DNA of 64,000 nucleotides from Halpernia sp048269545 (GCF_048269545.1 NZ_JBLXIJ010000001.1:186001-250000); one strand, 5' to 3'. Counted from the first letter of the stretch, positions 51,595 to 60,928 are shown. Numbers and translations: made by a program. The notes: generated from the sequence alone by a model not told the origin.

Positions 51595-54174
51595 ATGGCT
51601 AAAAAAGAAACGCCTTTAATGACACAATACAACGGCATCAAGGGAAAATATCCCGATGCTCTTTTGCTGTTTCGTGTGGGTGATTTTTATGAAACTTTTG
51701 GCGCAGATGCTATTCGTGCATCAAAAATTTTAGGTATTGTTTTAACGAAAAGAGCAAATGGCGATGGACACATCGAACTCGCAGGATTTCCGCACCATTC
51801 GATTGATACTTATTTGCCAAAATTAGTTCGCGCTGGTTTAAGAGTTGCAATTTGTGACCAATTAGAAGATCCAAAATCTGTGAAAGGCATCGTGAAAAGA
51901 GGCGTTACAGAATTGGTAACTCCGGGCGTCACTTTCAACGACCAAGTTTTAAATTCAAAAAAGAATAATTTTCTGCTCTCTCTTCATAAAGAAAAAGAAA
52001 AATATGGAATGGCTTTCGTGGATATTTCTACGGGTGAATTTTTGATTGCAGAAGGAAATTTAGAAAAATTATTGCATCTCGTTTCTACGTTTGATCCAAG
52101 CGAAATTATTTACCAAAGAACTACAGAAATTCCTACTCAACTAAAAAATAAAAACTGTTTTAAATTAGAAGATTGGGCATTTCAATATTCTTACGCTTAC
52201 GAAAAATTAACTGCACATTTTAAAACAAATTCTTTAAAAGGTTTCGGCATAGATGATTTAAAACTCGGAATTACTTCAGCCGGCGCAATTTTCGCTTATC
52301 TCGTAGAAGACACGCATCATTCTCTTTTACAACATATTACCAAAATTATTAAAATTCCGCAAGATGATTATTTAATGATGGACGGTTTCACTTTGCGAAA
52401 TTTAGAAATCGTATATCCCAATCATCAAGAAGGAAAATCCTTGCTGGATATTATTGATAAAACCATCACTCCAATGGGTGGAAGATTATTGCGACGTCGT
52501 TTAATTTTGCCTTTAAAATCCGTCAATGACATTAATAGAAGATTAAATTTAATAGAATTTTTTAATAAAGAAGACCATTTAAAATTTGAAATTCTCGACC
52601 AATTAAAAGCCATTTCAGATTTAGATCGTTTAATGGGAAAATTGGCAGCAGAAAAAATCTCACCCAAAGAACTCGGTTATCTTCGTCAAAGTTTAATTTG
52701 TATTCAAAAAATTAGAGAATTACTGCATCAATTTCCAGATATTTTGGCTTGGATTGAACCTTTAAATGCTCAAACTGAACTCATTCAATTTTTAGAACAT
52801 CATTTAAACCAAGAATTACCGGTTAATTTAAACAAAGGAAATGTCATTAATAAAGGCGTTTCCCAAGAGTTAGATTATTTACGCGGCTTGCAAAACAAAG
52901 GCAAAAATTTTTTAGACGAAATGTGTGAAAGGGAAATTGTACGAACTGGAATTTCAAGTTTAAAAATAAATTTTAATAATGTTTTCGGATATTTTATTGA
53001 AGTTCGAAATTCTCATAAAGACAAAGTTCCAGGAGATTGGATTCGGAAACAGACTTTGGTGAACGCAGAACGCTACATCACCGTAGAATTGAAAGAATAT
53101 GAAGACCAAATTCTCGGCGCAGAAGAAAAAATTTCAAAATTAGAATTTTCACTTTACAGAAAAGTATGCGAAAAAGCGATGCTTTATATTGATTTAATTC
53201 AAGAAAATTCTAAACTCATTGCGAAAATTGATGTTGCAATTGGTTTATCTGAATTGGCAATTACTGAAAGTTATACAAAGCCAATCTTAAACGAAACTTT
53301 TGAAATTAATTTAAAAGAAGCACGACATCCAATTATTGAAAATGCCCTTCCTCTTGGCGAAAAATACATTCCAAATGATGTTTTTTTGGACAAAGATTCG
53401 CAGCAAATTATTATGGTAACTGGTCCAAATATGGCAGGAAAATCTGCTATTTTACGCCAAACTGCACTTATTTGTTTAATGGCACAAATAGGAAGTTTTG
53501 TTCCAGCGAAACACGCTGAAATCGGTATTTTAGATAAAATTTTTACCAGAGTTGGCGCGACAGATAATATTTCTTCTGGCGAATCGACTTTTATGGTGGA
53601 AATGAATGAAGCAGCCAATATTTTAAATAATATTTCCGAGCGGAGTTTAATTCTTTTAGACGAAATCGGACGCGGAACTTCCACTTATGACGGCGTTTCC
53701 ATCGCTTGGGCGATTGCAGAATATTTACACCAACATCCAACGCAAGCCAAAACTTTATTTGCAACACATTATCACGAATTGAATGAAATGACTTTGAGTT
53801 TTGAGCGCATCAAAAACTTTCACGTTTCAATCCAGGAAAATAAAGGAAATATTATATTTTTAAGAAAATTAATTTCCGGCGGAAGCGAACACAGTTTCGG
53901 AATTCACGTCGCAAAAATTGCAGGAATGCCTGCAAAAGTAGTCAATCGTGCGAGTGAAATTTTAAAAACTTTGGAAGAATCAAGAAGTAGCAAAGGAAAT
54001 TCTGAAAAAATAAAACGTGTAACAGAAGAAAATTTGCAATTGTCTTTCTTTCAATTGGATGATCCAGTTTTGGAAAATATTCGTGAAGAACTGACGAAGA
54101 TGGATATCAATACTTTAACACCGATTGAGGCATTAATGAAATTAAATTCTATTAAAAAAATGATTGGGAAGTAA
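51595..54174 (+). CDS. mutS: DNA mismatch repair protein MutS
   Basis: 859 residues, standard length. The mismatch-reading Phe-x-Glu is at Phe31-Tyr-Glu33 (GDFYETF). The ABC-type ATPase domain has Walker A GPNMAGKS (610-617), signature DNISSGESTFMVEM, and Walker B LILLDEIGRGTSTYDG. The C-terminal helix-turn-helix/dimer region is present. Recognises mismatches and starts repair with MutL (not in window). The frame opens at ATG 51595, divergent from the methyltransferase gene. Confidence 0.97.
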   Translation: MAKKETPLMTQYNGIKGKYPDALLLFRVGDFYETFGADAIRASKILGIVLTKRANGDGHIELAGFPHHSIDTYLPKLVRAGLRVAICDQLEDPKSVKGIVKRGVTELVTPGVTFNDQVLNSKKNNFLLSLHKEKEKYGMAFVDISTGEFLIAEGNLEKLLHLVSTFDPSEIIYQRTTEIPTQLKNKNCFKLEDWAFQYSYAYEKLTAHFKTNSLKGFGIDDLKLGITSAGAIFAYLVEDTHHSLLQHITKIIKIPQDDYLMMDGFTLRNLEIVYPNHQEGKSLLDIIDKTITPMGGRLLRRRLILPLKSVNDINRRLNLIEFFNKEDHLKFEILDQLKAISDLDRLMGKLAAEKISPKELGYLRQSLICIQKIRELLHQFPDILAWIEPLNAQTELIQFLEHHLNQELPVNLNKGNVINKGVSQELDYLRGLQNKGKNFLDEMCEREIVRTGISSLKINFNNVFGYFIEVRNSHKDKVPGDWIRKQTLVNAERYITVELKEYEDQILGAEEKISKLEFSLYRKVCEKAMLYIDLIQENSKLIAKIDVAIGLSELAITESYTKPILNETFEINLKEARHPIIENALPLGEKYIPNDVFLDKDSQQIIMVTGPNMAGKSAILRQTALICLMAQIGSFVPAKHAEIGILDKIFTRVGATDNISSGESTFMVEMNEAANILNNISERSLILLDEIGRGTSTYDGVSIAWAIAEYLHQHPTQAKTLFATHYHELNEMTLSFERIKNFHVSIQENKGNIIFLRKLISGGSEHSFGIHVAKIAGMPAKVVNRASEILKTLEESRSSKGNSEKIKRVTEENLQLSFFQLDDPVLENIREELTKMDINTLTPIEALMKLNSIKKMIGK

Positions 54175-54252
54175 ATAAGACTTGAAGATAATAGACGATA
54201 GATGATAGATTTTTTAAGCTCACTTTAAAAAGAAAATTAAAACTAGACTTTA

Positions 54253-54309
54253 GTCATTCCGTAGGAATCTAGACTGTTAATTTTTCTGCTTAGATTCCTC
54301 CCGAATGAC
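54253..54309. repeat. Imperfect 19-bp inverted repeat, likely dispersed intergenic element
   Basis: GTCATTCCGTAGGAATCTA (54253-54271) and TAGATTCCTCCCGAATGAC (54291-54309) pair at 17 of 19 positions around a 19-base loop. Short elements with a GTCATTCC...GGAATGAC form are known in flavobacterial intergenic DNA. Copy number in this genome cannot be tested here. Confidence 0.65.
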
Positions 54310-54337
54310 AAAAATAAACCAAAAAAAAATATTTCAA

Positions 54338-54703
54338 ATGAAATTCAATTTAAAATATTTTCTTCTCACTATTCTAATCTTCCTTGCAGAAATTTTAATT
54401 GCAACAACATTCAAAAATGTGGTTTTTTTAAGATCCTATTTCGGCGATGTTTTAGTGGTGATTTTAATTTACACTTTTATTTTAAGTTTCTTCAAACTTC
54501 AAAAGACAAAACTGATTTTCTGGATTTTTATTTTTGCGTGTTTAATAGAATTTCTGCAATATCTTCACTTTGTTGAACTTTTAGGTTTAGAGAAAAATCA
54601 ATTAGCGATTACGGTCTTAGGAAATTCTTTTAGTTGGATAGATATTTTATGTTATGGAGTTGGTTGTATTATTGTTTATATTTTAGAGGTAAAAGAAAAT
54701 TAA
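54338..54703 (+). CDS. DUF2809 membrane protein
   Basis: 121 residues with four membrane helices. Starts MKFNLKYFLLTILIFLAEILIA and contains the family block RSYFGDVLVVILIYTF and the C-terminal FSWIDILCYGVGCIIVYI. DUF2809 has no known function. A frame from ATG 54305 is longer, but that codon lies in the right arm of the inverted repeat, so 54338 is preferred. Confidence 0.8.
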   Translation: MKFNLKYFLLTILIFLAEILIATTFKNVVFLRSYFGDVLVVILIYTFILSFFKLQKTKLIFWIFIFACLIEFLQYLHFVELLGLEKNQLAITVLGNSFSWIDILCYGVGCIIVYILEVKEN

Positions 54704-54719
54704 AAGCATTTTGAAAATT

Positions 54720-55931
54720 TTACTTTTTCTGATTTAAAGTTTCCGCAATAATCCACGCTTCACTCCAACAAGCTTGGAAATTAAAACCTCCAGTTACGGC
54801 ATCAATATTCAAAACTTCGCCTGCTAAATAAAAATTTTCATTGTTCTTACTTTCCATTGTTTTAAAATTAATTTCCTTTAAATCTACGCCGCCTGCTGTC
54901 ACAAATTCATCTTTATAAGTCGATTTCCCAGTAACTTTCAATTTCCGCTTACAAAGATTTTCTATTAAATTTTGGATTTCAATTTTCGTTAATTGAGAAA
55001 TGTTTTTATTTAAATCAACTTTTGAAAGCCACAAAATTCGGTGCCAAAAACGGTTTGTAATATCAAATATTTTAGATGTTCCAATGGCTTTTTTCGGATT
55101 ATTTTCTTTAAAATTTATAAATAAATCTTCTGCCGTTTCAATATCAATTCCTAAAAAATTAATTAGAATTTCAAATTGATATTTTAATTTAGCTAATTCT
55201 AAAGCTTTCCAAGCAGAAATTTTTAAAATTGCCGGACCAGAAAGTCCCCAATGTGTAATTAACATCGGACCAGATTCTTCCATTTTTAACGCAGGAATTG
55301 CAACTTCTGCATTTAAAAAAGAAGTTCCCATTAAATCTTTCAGCACCTCATCTTTTATATTAAAAGTGAAAAGCGACGGAACTGGCGGAACGGTTTTGAA
55401 ATTTAATTCTTCTAAAATTTTTAAAGATTTTGGCGCACTTCCAGAAGTAAAAACAACAAAATCTGCCTTAGATTCTTCAATTTTTGTTTTAACTAAATAT
55501 TTGTCATTTTCTTTAATAATTTTCTGAACACTTTGCTGGTTTTTAACTTCAAATTTTTTATTTTGAATTTCATCAACAAAACAATTAATGATACTTGACG
55601 AAGAATTACTTACAGGAAAAATCCGATTATCGCTTTCAATTTTAAGTTCCACATTTCTATTTTCCAACCATTGCATCATATCTGCTGGTTGAAATCTGCT
55701 AAAAACACTGCGTAACTCCTTATTTCCGCGCGGATAAAAATTGACCAAATCACGTGCATCAAAGCAAGCATGAGAGACATTGCATCTTCCACCGCCAGAA
55801 ATTTTTACTTTTTGTAAAACGTCAGAATTTTGTTCTAAAATAAGAACCTCAAATTTTTTTTCATCTAAATTGGCGGCACAAAAAAAACCCGCAGCTCCTC
55901 CACCAATAATTATCACTTTTTTCCTCTGCAT
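54720..55931 (-). CDS. FAD/NAD(P)-dependent oxidoreductase, HI0933/BaiN family
   Basis: 403 residues. Dinucleotide-binding GGGAAG (10-15) at the N-terminus, then the family's typical ISGGGRCNVSHACF and the C-terminal VTAGGVDLKEINFKTMES, GEVLNIDAVTGGFNFQACWSEAW. Members of this family resemble BaiN and RdsA-like flavoproteins but most have no assigned substrate. Convergent with the DUF2809 gene. Confidence 0.88.
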   Translation of the reverse strand: MQRKKVIIIGGGAAGFFCAANLDEKKFEVLILEQNSDVLQKVKISGGGRCNVSHACFDARDLVNFYPRGNKELRSVFSRFQPADMMQWLENRNVELKIESDNRIFPVSNSSSSIINCFVDEIQNKKFEVKNQQSVQKIIKENDKYLVKTKIEESKADFVVFTSGSAPKSLKILEELNFKTVPPVPSLFTFNIKDEVLKDLMGTSFLNAEVAIPALKMEESGPMLITHWGLSGPAILKISAWKALELAKLKYQFEILINFLGIDIETAEDLFINFKENNPKKAIGTSKIFDITNRFWHRILWLSKVDLNKNISQLTKIEIQNLIENLCKRKLKVTGKSTYKDEFVTAGGVDLKEINFKTMESKNNENFYLAGEVLNIDAVTGGFNFQACWSEAWIIAETLNQKK

Positions 55932-55995
55932 ATTTTTAAAAATAACTTAAAATATTTTGTTAAAATTACAATTTTTCTACGCCATCCGAAATGCG

Positions 55996-56003
55996 TAAAT
56001 TTG
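55996..56003 (+). promoter_or_regulatory. -7 box of the thioesterase/thiL unit
   Basis: TAAATTTG, a full TAnnTTTG match, 21 bases before ATG 56025. It also contains the TTG at 56001 that opens a longer reading frame, which argues against that start. Confidence 0.5.
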
Positions 56004-56024
56004 AACTTAAATTTAATTAAAATT

Positions 56025-56561
56025 ATGTCAGTTTTTCAGTATAAATTTGATGTTCGATGGAGCGACATCGATGCCAATCGACATCTTGCAAATTCCAGTT
56101 ATGTAGAATATTGTGCGCAAACCAGAATGGCTTTTATGAACCAAGAAAAAATTGGTTTAGCTCAACTTTCTCGATGGGGAATTGGTCCAGTAATTTTACA
56201 TGAACGATATTCTTTTTTTAAAGAAATTTTAGGTGACCAAACAGTTTGGGTAACTTTAGAAGTTTCTGGTGCATCAGAAGACGCAAGTATTTATCGATTT
56301 CTTCATAAATTTTATTTTCCTGATGGAACACATTGCGCAACTTCAGAAGCCACGGGAGTTTGGATTGATACTATGTTACGAAAAGCAACAACGCCTCCTG
56401 ATGAAATTTTAGAAGTAATGGAAGCTTACAAAGATGAAAATTGTAAAATATTAACTAGAGAAGATCTCAAAAATTTACCTTTCAAACCAGAAAATGTTGA
56501 AGCTTTTCATAAGCAAAACACCTTTACTTGGAGAAAAAAAAATCAAGAAGAATCTAAATAA
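56025..56561 (+). CDS. Acyl-CoA thioesterase, 4HBT hot-dog family
   Basis: 178 residues. Hot-dog thioesterase with the catalytic-Asp segment VRWSDIDANRHLANSSYVEYC (about 9-29), the usual active-site pattern of YbgC/4HBT-like enzymes. Followed by ILHERYSFFKEILGDQ and ATSEATGVWID. The acyl substrate is unknown. The start at 56025 is chosen because the frame extension to TTG 56001 overlaps the promoter box. thiL follows by 16 bases. Confidence 0.87.
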   Translation: MSVFQYKFDVRWSDIDANRHLANSSYVEYCAQTRMAFMNQEKIGLAQLSRWGIGPVILHERYSFFKEILGDQTVWVTLEVSGASEDASIYRFLHKFYFPDGTHCATSEATGVWIDTMLRKATTPPDEILEVMEAYKDENCKILTREDLKNLPFKPENVEAFHKQNTFTWRKKNQEESK

Positions 56562-56577
56562 TTTTTAAAAATATAAA

Positions 56578-57621
56578 ATGTTAGAAGATCAATCACCAGA
56601 ATTAACTCCAATTTCAAAATTAGGAGAATTTGGTTTAATAAAACACTTAACCGACAAATTTAGTTTTAAAAATTCTTCCACAGAAATTTCTATTGGAGAT
56701 GACGCTGCAGTTATAAATCCGGAAGGAAAAAAAGTGGTAATTTCTACTGATACTTTAGCGGAAGGTGTTCATTTCAATTTGGGTTATGTTCCTTTGAAAC
56801 ATTTAGGTTATAAATCTGTGGTGGTAAATTTAAGTGATATTGCTGCAATGAATGCGGTTCCAACGCAGCTTTTAGTTTCATTGGCGGTTTCAAATCGGTT
56901 TCCTGTAGAAGCTTTGGAAGAAATTTATTATGGAATTTCTTTGGCTTGTGAAAAATATAAAGTGGATTTAATTGGCGGTGATACAACCAGTTCACAAACT
57001 GGATTGGTTCTTACAATTACAGCAATTGGTTTAGAAAATTCTGAAAATATTGTCCAAAGAAATGGGGCAAAACCAAATGATTTATTAGTTGTAACTGGAG
57101 ATTTAGGCGGCGCTTATACAGGTTTGCAAATTCTTGAGCGAGAACATTCTGTTTTTCTTGCCGATCCAAATATGCAACCCGAAATGGAAGGTTATGATTA
57201 TATTTTAGAAAGACAATTAAAACCTGAAGCAAGAACCGACATCAAGCAAATTTTAGAAGATTTAAAAATAAAACCAACTTCTATGATTGACGTTTCCGAT
57301 GGTTTGGCTTCTGAAGTATTGCATTTATCTGAACAAAGCAAAGTGGGATTTCATGTTTATGAAAATAAATTACCACTCGATCCTTTAACGATTTCGACAG
57401 CGGATGAACTCAATCTAAATCCAACAATGTGTGCTTTAAACGGTGGCGAAGATTATGAATTATTGTTTACAATTTCACCCACAGATTTTGAAAAAATTAA
57501 AAATAATCCGGATTTTACAATAATCGGGCATGCTGTAGATTTAGAACAAGGTAATTTTTTAATCGCTAGTGGAAGTAATGAATTGGTGAAAATAACTGCG
57601 CAAGGCTGGAAAGCTTTTTAA
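56578..57621 (+). CDS. thiL: Thiamine-monophosphate kinase
   Basis: 347 residues. ThiL phosphorylates thiamine phosphate to thiamine diphosphate. N-terminal ISIGDDAAVI metal-binding block, the ISTDTLAEGVHF loop and NLSDIAAMNAVP, and the C-terminal GGEDYELLFTI. All are standard for the PurM-like ThiL fold. I see no TPP riboswitch in the preceding gap. It is co-directional with the thioesterase gene. Confidence 0.95.
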   Translation: MLEDQSPELTPISKLGEFGLIKHLTDKFSFKNSSTEISIGDDAAVINPEGKKVVISTDTLAEGVHFNLGYVPLKHLGYKSVVVNLSDIAAMNAVPTQLLVSLAVSNRFPVEALEEIYYGISLACEKYKVDLIGGDTTSSQTGLVLTITAIGLENSENIVQRNGAKPNDLLVVTGDLGGAYTGLQILEREHSVFLADPNMQPEMEGYDYILERQLKPEARTDIKQILEDLKIKPTSMIDVSDGLASEVLHLSEQSKVGFHVYENKLPLDPLTISTADELNLNPTMCALNGGEDYELLFTISPTDFEKIKNNPDFTIIGHAVDLEQGNFLIASGSNELVKITAQGWKAF

Positions 57622-57648
57622 ATTTAAATTAATGTTTAAAAAAATTCC

Positions 57649-58019
57649 ATGATGACTTTTACAAAATTACAATTCACTGTTTTTTATGCAGATATTAAAG
57701 TAGGTTTAGAATTATTTTGTGATTGTCTTGGATTTCTAATTACTTATGATGAACTCAATTCTGAAAATGCATTTTGTGTTTTGGAAAAAGATGGATTAAG
57801 TTTAATTCTGCAGCAAAATAAAGAAATTGCAGATTTAGATCGCCCACAATTGCGATTACACACGGAAAACATTGAAGAAGTTTACAAACATGTTTCTAAA
57901 AATTTTCCTCAACTTTTACATCCGAATTCCAATAAAGTTGTAAAAAACCGTGGGGTGCGAAAGAATTTGCACTCTTGGATTCTTCTAAAGCCTGTATTAT
58001 AATTATGGATTGGACGTAA
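57649..58019 (+). pseudogene. VOC (glyoxalase/bleomycin resistance) family protein, frameshifted at an A6 tract
   Basis: In frame from ATG 57649 the protein runs 117 residues to 58002 but its last ~17 residues (NRGVRKNLHSW...) do not fit the family. In the -1 frame from 57948 the sequence reads PWGAKEFALLDSSKACIIIMDWT and stops at 58017-58019, a typical VOC C-terminus. Joining them at the A6 tract (57942-57947) gives a 123-residue protein. The tract plus the next C is A-AAA-AAC, a canonical -1 slippery heptamer in the correct phase (GTA AAA AAC). Simple loss of one A, a sequencing error or programmed frameshifting would each explain it. Confidence 0.75.
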
Positions 58020-58030
58020 AATAAAACAAA

Positions 58031-58059
58031 AGCCATTCAAATTTGAATGGCTTTTTTTT
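58031..58059 (+). terminator. Rho-independent terminator between the VOC gene and pepT
   Basis: AGCCATTCAAA (58031-58041) pairs perfectly with TTTGAATGGCT (58042-58052) and is followed by T to 58059. It lies between convergent genes. Confidence 0.85.
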
Positions 58060-58074
58060 ATAAAATATTCTAGT

Positions 58075-59334
58075 CTATTTTTGTTTTTTCTTCGCTTGCG
58101 CAATATTTAAAATTACTTTGGTCGCTTTTACCATACTTTCTACGGAAACAAATTCATAAGGTCCATGGAAATTTAATCCACCCGCGAAAATATTTGGACA
58201 AGGCAATCCCATATAAGAAAGTTGTGCGCCGTCTGTTCCACCACGAATTGCTTTTATTTTTGGCTTAATTTCAGCATCAATCATTGCTTGTTCTGCAATA
58301 TCTACAATGTACATTTTACCGTCAAATTGCTGTTTCATATTTCGGTATTGTTCTTTAATTTCAATTTCTGCAGTTTTTTCACCGTATTTTTCATTAAAAG
58401 ATTTTACTTTTTCGGTAATTAATTTTTTACGATTTTCAAATTTTTCTGCATCATGATCACGAATAATATATTGAATTTTTGCTTCCGAAACATCAGATTT
58501 TAAATCTGTTAAATGATAAAAGCCGTCAAAACCTTTCGTAGTTGCAGGCGTTTCATTGGTCGGTAAAGTTTGAATAAATTCTGCTGCTAAGAGACTTGCA
58601 TTTACCATTTTTCCTAAAGCGTAACCTGGATGAACACTCAATCCGTGTATTTTTACAATGGCTTGTGCGGCGTTAAAATTTTCATATTCTAATTCTCCTA
58701 CTTCACTTCCATCCATTGTATATGCCCATTCTGCACCGAATTTTTTCACGTCAAATTTATGAGCACCTCTTCCAATTTCTTCATCTGGCGTAAAACCAAT
58801 TCCAATTCTGCTCCTTTTAATTTCTGGATGTGCCAATAAAAATTCTGCAGCAGTAACAATTTCCGCTAAACCGGCTTTATCATCTGCTCCTAAAAGTGTT
58901 GTTCCGTCGGTTGTAATTAAAGTTTCTCCAAGATATTCTTTTAAAATTGGAAACTTATTTGGTGATAAAGTAAAATTGGTTACTTTATTTAAAACCAAAT
59001 CTTCGCCATTATAATTTTTCCAAATTTGTGGATTTACATTTTCTCCGCTAAAATCTGGAGAAGTGTCGTAATGTGAAATAAATCCGATTGTCGGTTCGTC
59101 ATCATTTTCTAAATTTGATGGAACATAAGCATAAATATATCCATTTTCATCTAATGAAACATCTTCTAAGCCCAAAGTTTTTAATTCTTCAAAAATATAT
59201 TTTACAATATCCCATTGTCTTACCGTTGAAGGCGTAGATTCGCTTTCTGGATCACTTGTGGAAAATATTTTAACGTAATTTAAAAATCTAGTTTGAAGTT
59301 TTTCTTGCCATTCGGCATTGAAATTTGGAGTCAT
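58075..59334 (-). CDS. pepT: Peptidase T (tripeptide aminopeptidase)
   Basis: 419 residues, family M20B. PepT removes the N-terminal residue of tripeptides in the cytoplasm. Metal-site blocks: GFISHYDTSPDFSGENVNP, ITTDGTTLLGADDKAGLAEIV, FTPDEEIGRGAHKFD and RGGTDGAQLSYMGLPCPNIFAGG. With DPP7-, DPP4- and PtrB-like enzymes it fits a peptide-using lifestyle. The minus strand reads TAAATTTG at 59392-59399, 57 bases ahead of its start. Confidence 0.95.
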   Translation of the reverse strand: MTPNFNAEWQEKLQTRFLNYVKIFSTSDPESESTPSTVRQWDIVKYIFEELKTLGLEDVSLDENGYIYAYVPSNLENDDEPTIGFISHYDTSPDFSGENVNPQIWKNYNGEDLVLNKVTNFTLSPNKFPILKEYLGETLITTDGTTLLGADDKAGLAEIVTAAEFLLAHPEIKRSRIGIGFTPDEEIGRGAHKFDVKKFGAEWAYTMDGSEVGELEYENFNAAQAIVKIHGLSVHPGYALGKMVNASLLAAEFIQTLPTNETPATTKGFDGFYHLTDLKSDVSEAKIQYIIRDHDAEKFENRKKLITEKVKSFNEKYGEKTAEIEIKEQYRNMKQQFDGKMYIVDIAEQAMIDAEIKPKIKAIRGGTDGAQLSYMGLPCPNIFAGGLNFHGPYEFVSVESMVKATKVILNIAQAKKKQK

Positions 59335-59391
59335 GTTTTGAAAATTAAATGAATAAATTTTAATTAATAATTTTTGTTTATCAATCTTTTA

Positions 59392-59399
59392 CAAATTTA
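59392..59399 (-). promoter_or_regulatory. -7 box of pepT
   Basis: Minus strand TAAATTTG, a full TAnnTTTG match, predicting a leader of roughly 50 bases. Confidence 0.4.
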
Positions 59400-59516
59400 A
59401 GTTTTATTTTAAAAATTATGCTTTTTATAATCTTAAACAAAATATAAATTTTAAGGTTTCTATAATCTTTTCTCAAAATAAATTACTTTCAAACTTATCA
59501 GCAATTTTAAAAATCT

Positions 59517-59524
59517 TATATTTG
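59517..59524 (+). promoter_or_regulatory. -7 box of the HMG-CoA lyase gene
   Basis: TATATTTG, a full TAnnTTTG match, 19 bases before the ATG at 59544. No well-spaced -33 TTG. Confidence 0.45.
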
Positions 59525-59543
59525 AAATTAAAGATTTGATTCA

Positions 59544-60392
59544 ATGTTTTTGACAGAATGTCCAAGAGATGCGATGCAAGGTTGGGGAAATTTTATACCA
59601 ACTTCACAGAAAATAGATTACATCAATGCATTGATGTCGGTGAAATTTGACGTTTTGGATTGTGGAAGTTTTGTTTCTCCAAAAGCAATTCCGCAGATGA
59701 GAGATTCTGGAATTGTTTTAGATGAAATAGATAAATCTCTTTCTAATACTAAACTTTCGGTAATTGTTGCTAATTTCCGAGGTGCAGAAAAAGCATTAAA
59801 ACACGACCAAATTGATATTCTGGGTTTTCCATTTTCTATCTCCGAAACTTTCCAACATCGAAATACCAATAAATCTCAAGAGGAAGCTTTTGAGGATATT
59901 AAAAAGATATTGGTACTTGCAGATTCTGAGAAAAAAGAATTAAATATTTATTTCTCAATGGCCTTTGGAAATCCTTACGGAGAATTTTGGAAGTGGGAAG
60001 ATGTAGATTTTTGGGCAAAGCGATTTTCTGAAATTGGTATAAAAAACATTTTATTGTCTGATACTACGGGAGTTGCGTCTCCAGAAAGTATTTCACTTTT
60101 ATTTAATAAAATTCCAAAAAACTATCCTGAAATTAATTTTGGCGGACATTTTCATAATCGATATGAAGATTCGCATTCCAAACTAAAAGCTGCTTATGAT
60201 GAAGGTTGCAGAAGATTTGATTCTGCTATAAAAGGAATTGGCGGTTGTCCATTTGCAAAAGATGATTTAGTGGGAAATATGCCAACAGAACAGGTTTTTA
60301 ATTTTATGGCTTCGGAGAAAATTGAGATTTCACAAAATCTTTTACACTTTGAAAGTGCTTTTAATATTGCAAAAAAGATTTTTCACTTTTAA
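59544..60392 (+). CDS. Hydroxymethylglutaryl-CoA lyase
   Basis: 282 residues, TIM-barrel lyase of the HMGL family. It splits HMG-CoA to acetyl-CoA and acetoacetate, last step of leucine breakdown. The N-terminal block ECPRDAMQGW holds the metal-ligand Asp and the catalytic Arg; GGHFHNR holds two His; GIGGCPFAKDDLVGN has the catalytic Cys. The N-terminal wording is a little unlike the classic VGPRDGLQ. No leucine pathway genes adjoin it. Confidence 0.87.
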   Translation: MFLTECPRDAMQGWGNFIPTSQKIDYINALMSVKFDVLDCGSFVSPKAIPQMRDSGIVLDEIDKSLSNTKLSVIVANFRGAEKALKHDQIDILGFPFSISETFQHRNTNKSQEEAFEDIKKILVLADSEKKELNIYFSMAFGNPYGEFWKWEDVDFWAKRFSEIGIKNILLSDTTGVASPESISLLFNKIPKNYPEINFGGHFHNRYEDSHSKLKAAYDEGCRRFDSAIKGIGGCPFAKDDLVGNMPTEQVFNFMASEKIEISQNLLHFESAFNIAKKIFHF

Positions 60393-60420
60393 ATTTTGCC
60401 AGAAATTCAATAATTTTTCT

Positions 60421-60490
60421 CTCGCTGATTTTGCAAATTGAGCAGATTAAAAAATATATTTTTTCATTTCTGAAATTAAAAATCTGCGAG
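60421..60490. repeat. Near-inverted repeat in the gap between the HMG-CoA lyase and SufT-like genes
   Basis: CTCGCTGATT (60421-60430) is inverted with one mismatch as AATCTGCGAG (60481-60490). The left arm continues into GCAAATTGAGCAGATT, a type of word found in dispersed flavobacterial intergenic repeats. The loop is long and no T run follows, so it is not a good terminator. Confidence 0.35.
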
Positions 60491-60494
60491 AAAC

Positions 60495-60824
60495 TTAATA
60501 TAAAATTCCAAGTTCAAATTTCGCTTCTTCACTCATCATTTCTCTGTTCCAAGCCGGTTCAAACGTCAAATCTAATTCTACTTCTTTTACCATTTCTACA
60601 CCTGCAACTTTTTCTTTTACTTCCGCTGGTAAGGATTCTGCAACTGGACAATTCGGTGTTGTTAAAGTCATAATTACTTTCACTTCGCCAGTTTCTGCAA
60701 TTTGAACATCATAAATTAAACCCAATTCATAAATATCTACAGGAATTTCTGGATCATAAATGGTTTTTAAAGTTTCAACAATATTTTCTCCGATTTTTGC
60801 TATTTGGTCGTCTGTGTAATTCAT
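60495..60824 (-). CDS. sufT: SufT-like metal-sulfur cluster assembly factor (DUF59/MIP18)
   Basis: 109 residues. DUF59 domain with IGENIVETLKTIYDPEIPVDIYELGLIYD and the conserved MTLTTPNCPVAESLP holding its Cys. Such proteins help deliver Fe-S clusters. Convergent with the HMG-CoA lyase gene and downstream of the suf genes on the same strand, with the exonuclease gene in between. Confidence 0.88.
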   Translation of the reverse strand: MNYTDDQIAKIGENIVETLKTIYDPEIPVDIYELGLIYDVQIAETGEVKVIMTLTTPNCPVAESLPAEVKEKVAGVEMVKEVELDLTFEPAWNREMMSEEAKFELGILY

Positions 60825-60928
60825 TTTATTATTTGGAAATTATCCAATCTTTTTTAAAATTGTGAGTAAATTTTATAAATTACTCTTTAAATATATTTGT
60901 ATTTATTACCTTTTGAAAAGCTTGAATT

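Noticed and set aside
56562..56577. TPP riboswitch ahead of thiL
   Set aside because: The gap is only 16 bases and holds no conserved aptamer sequence; the upstream unit starts with a thioesterase gene.
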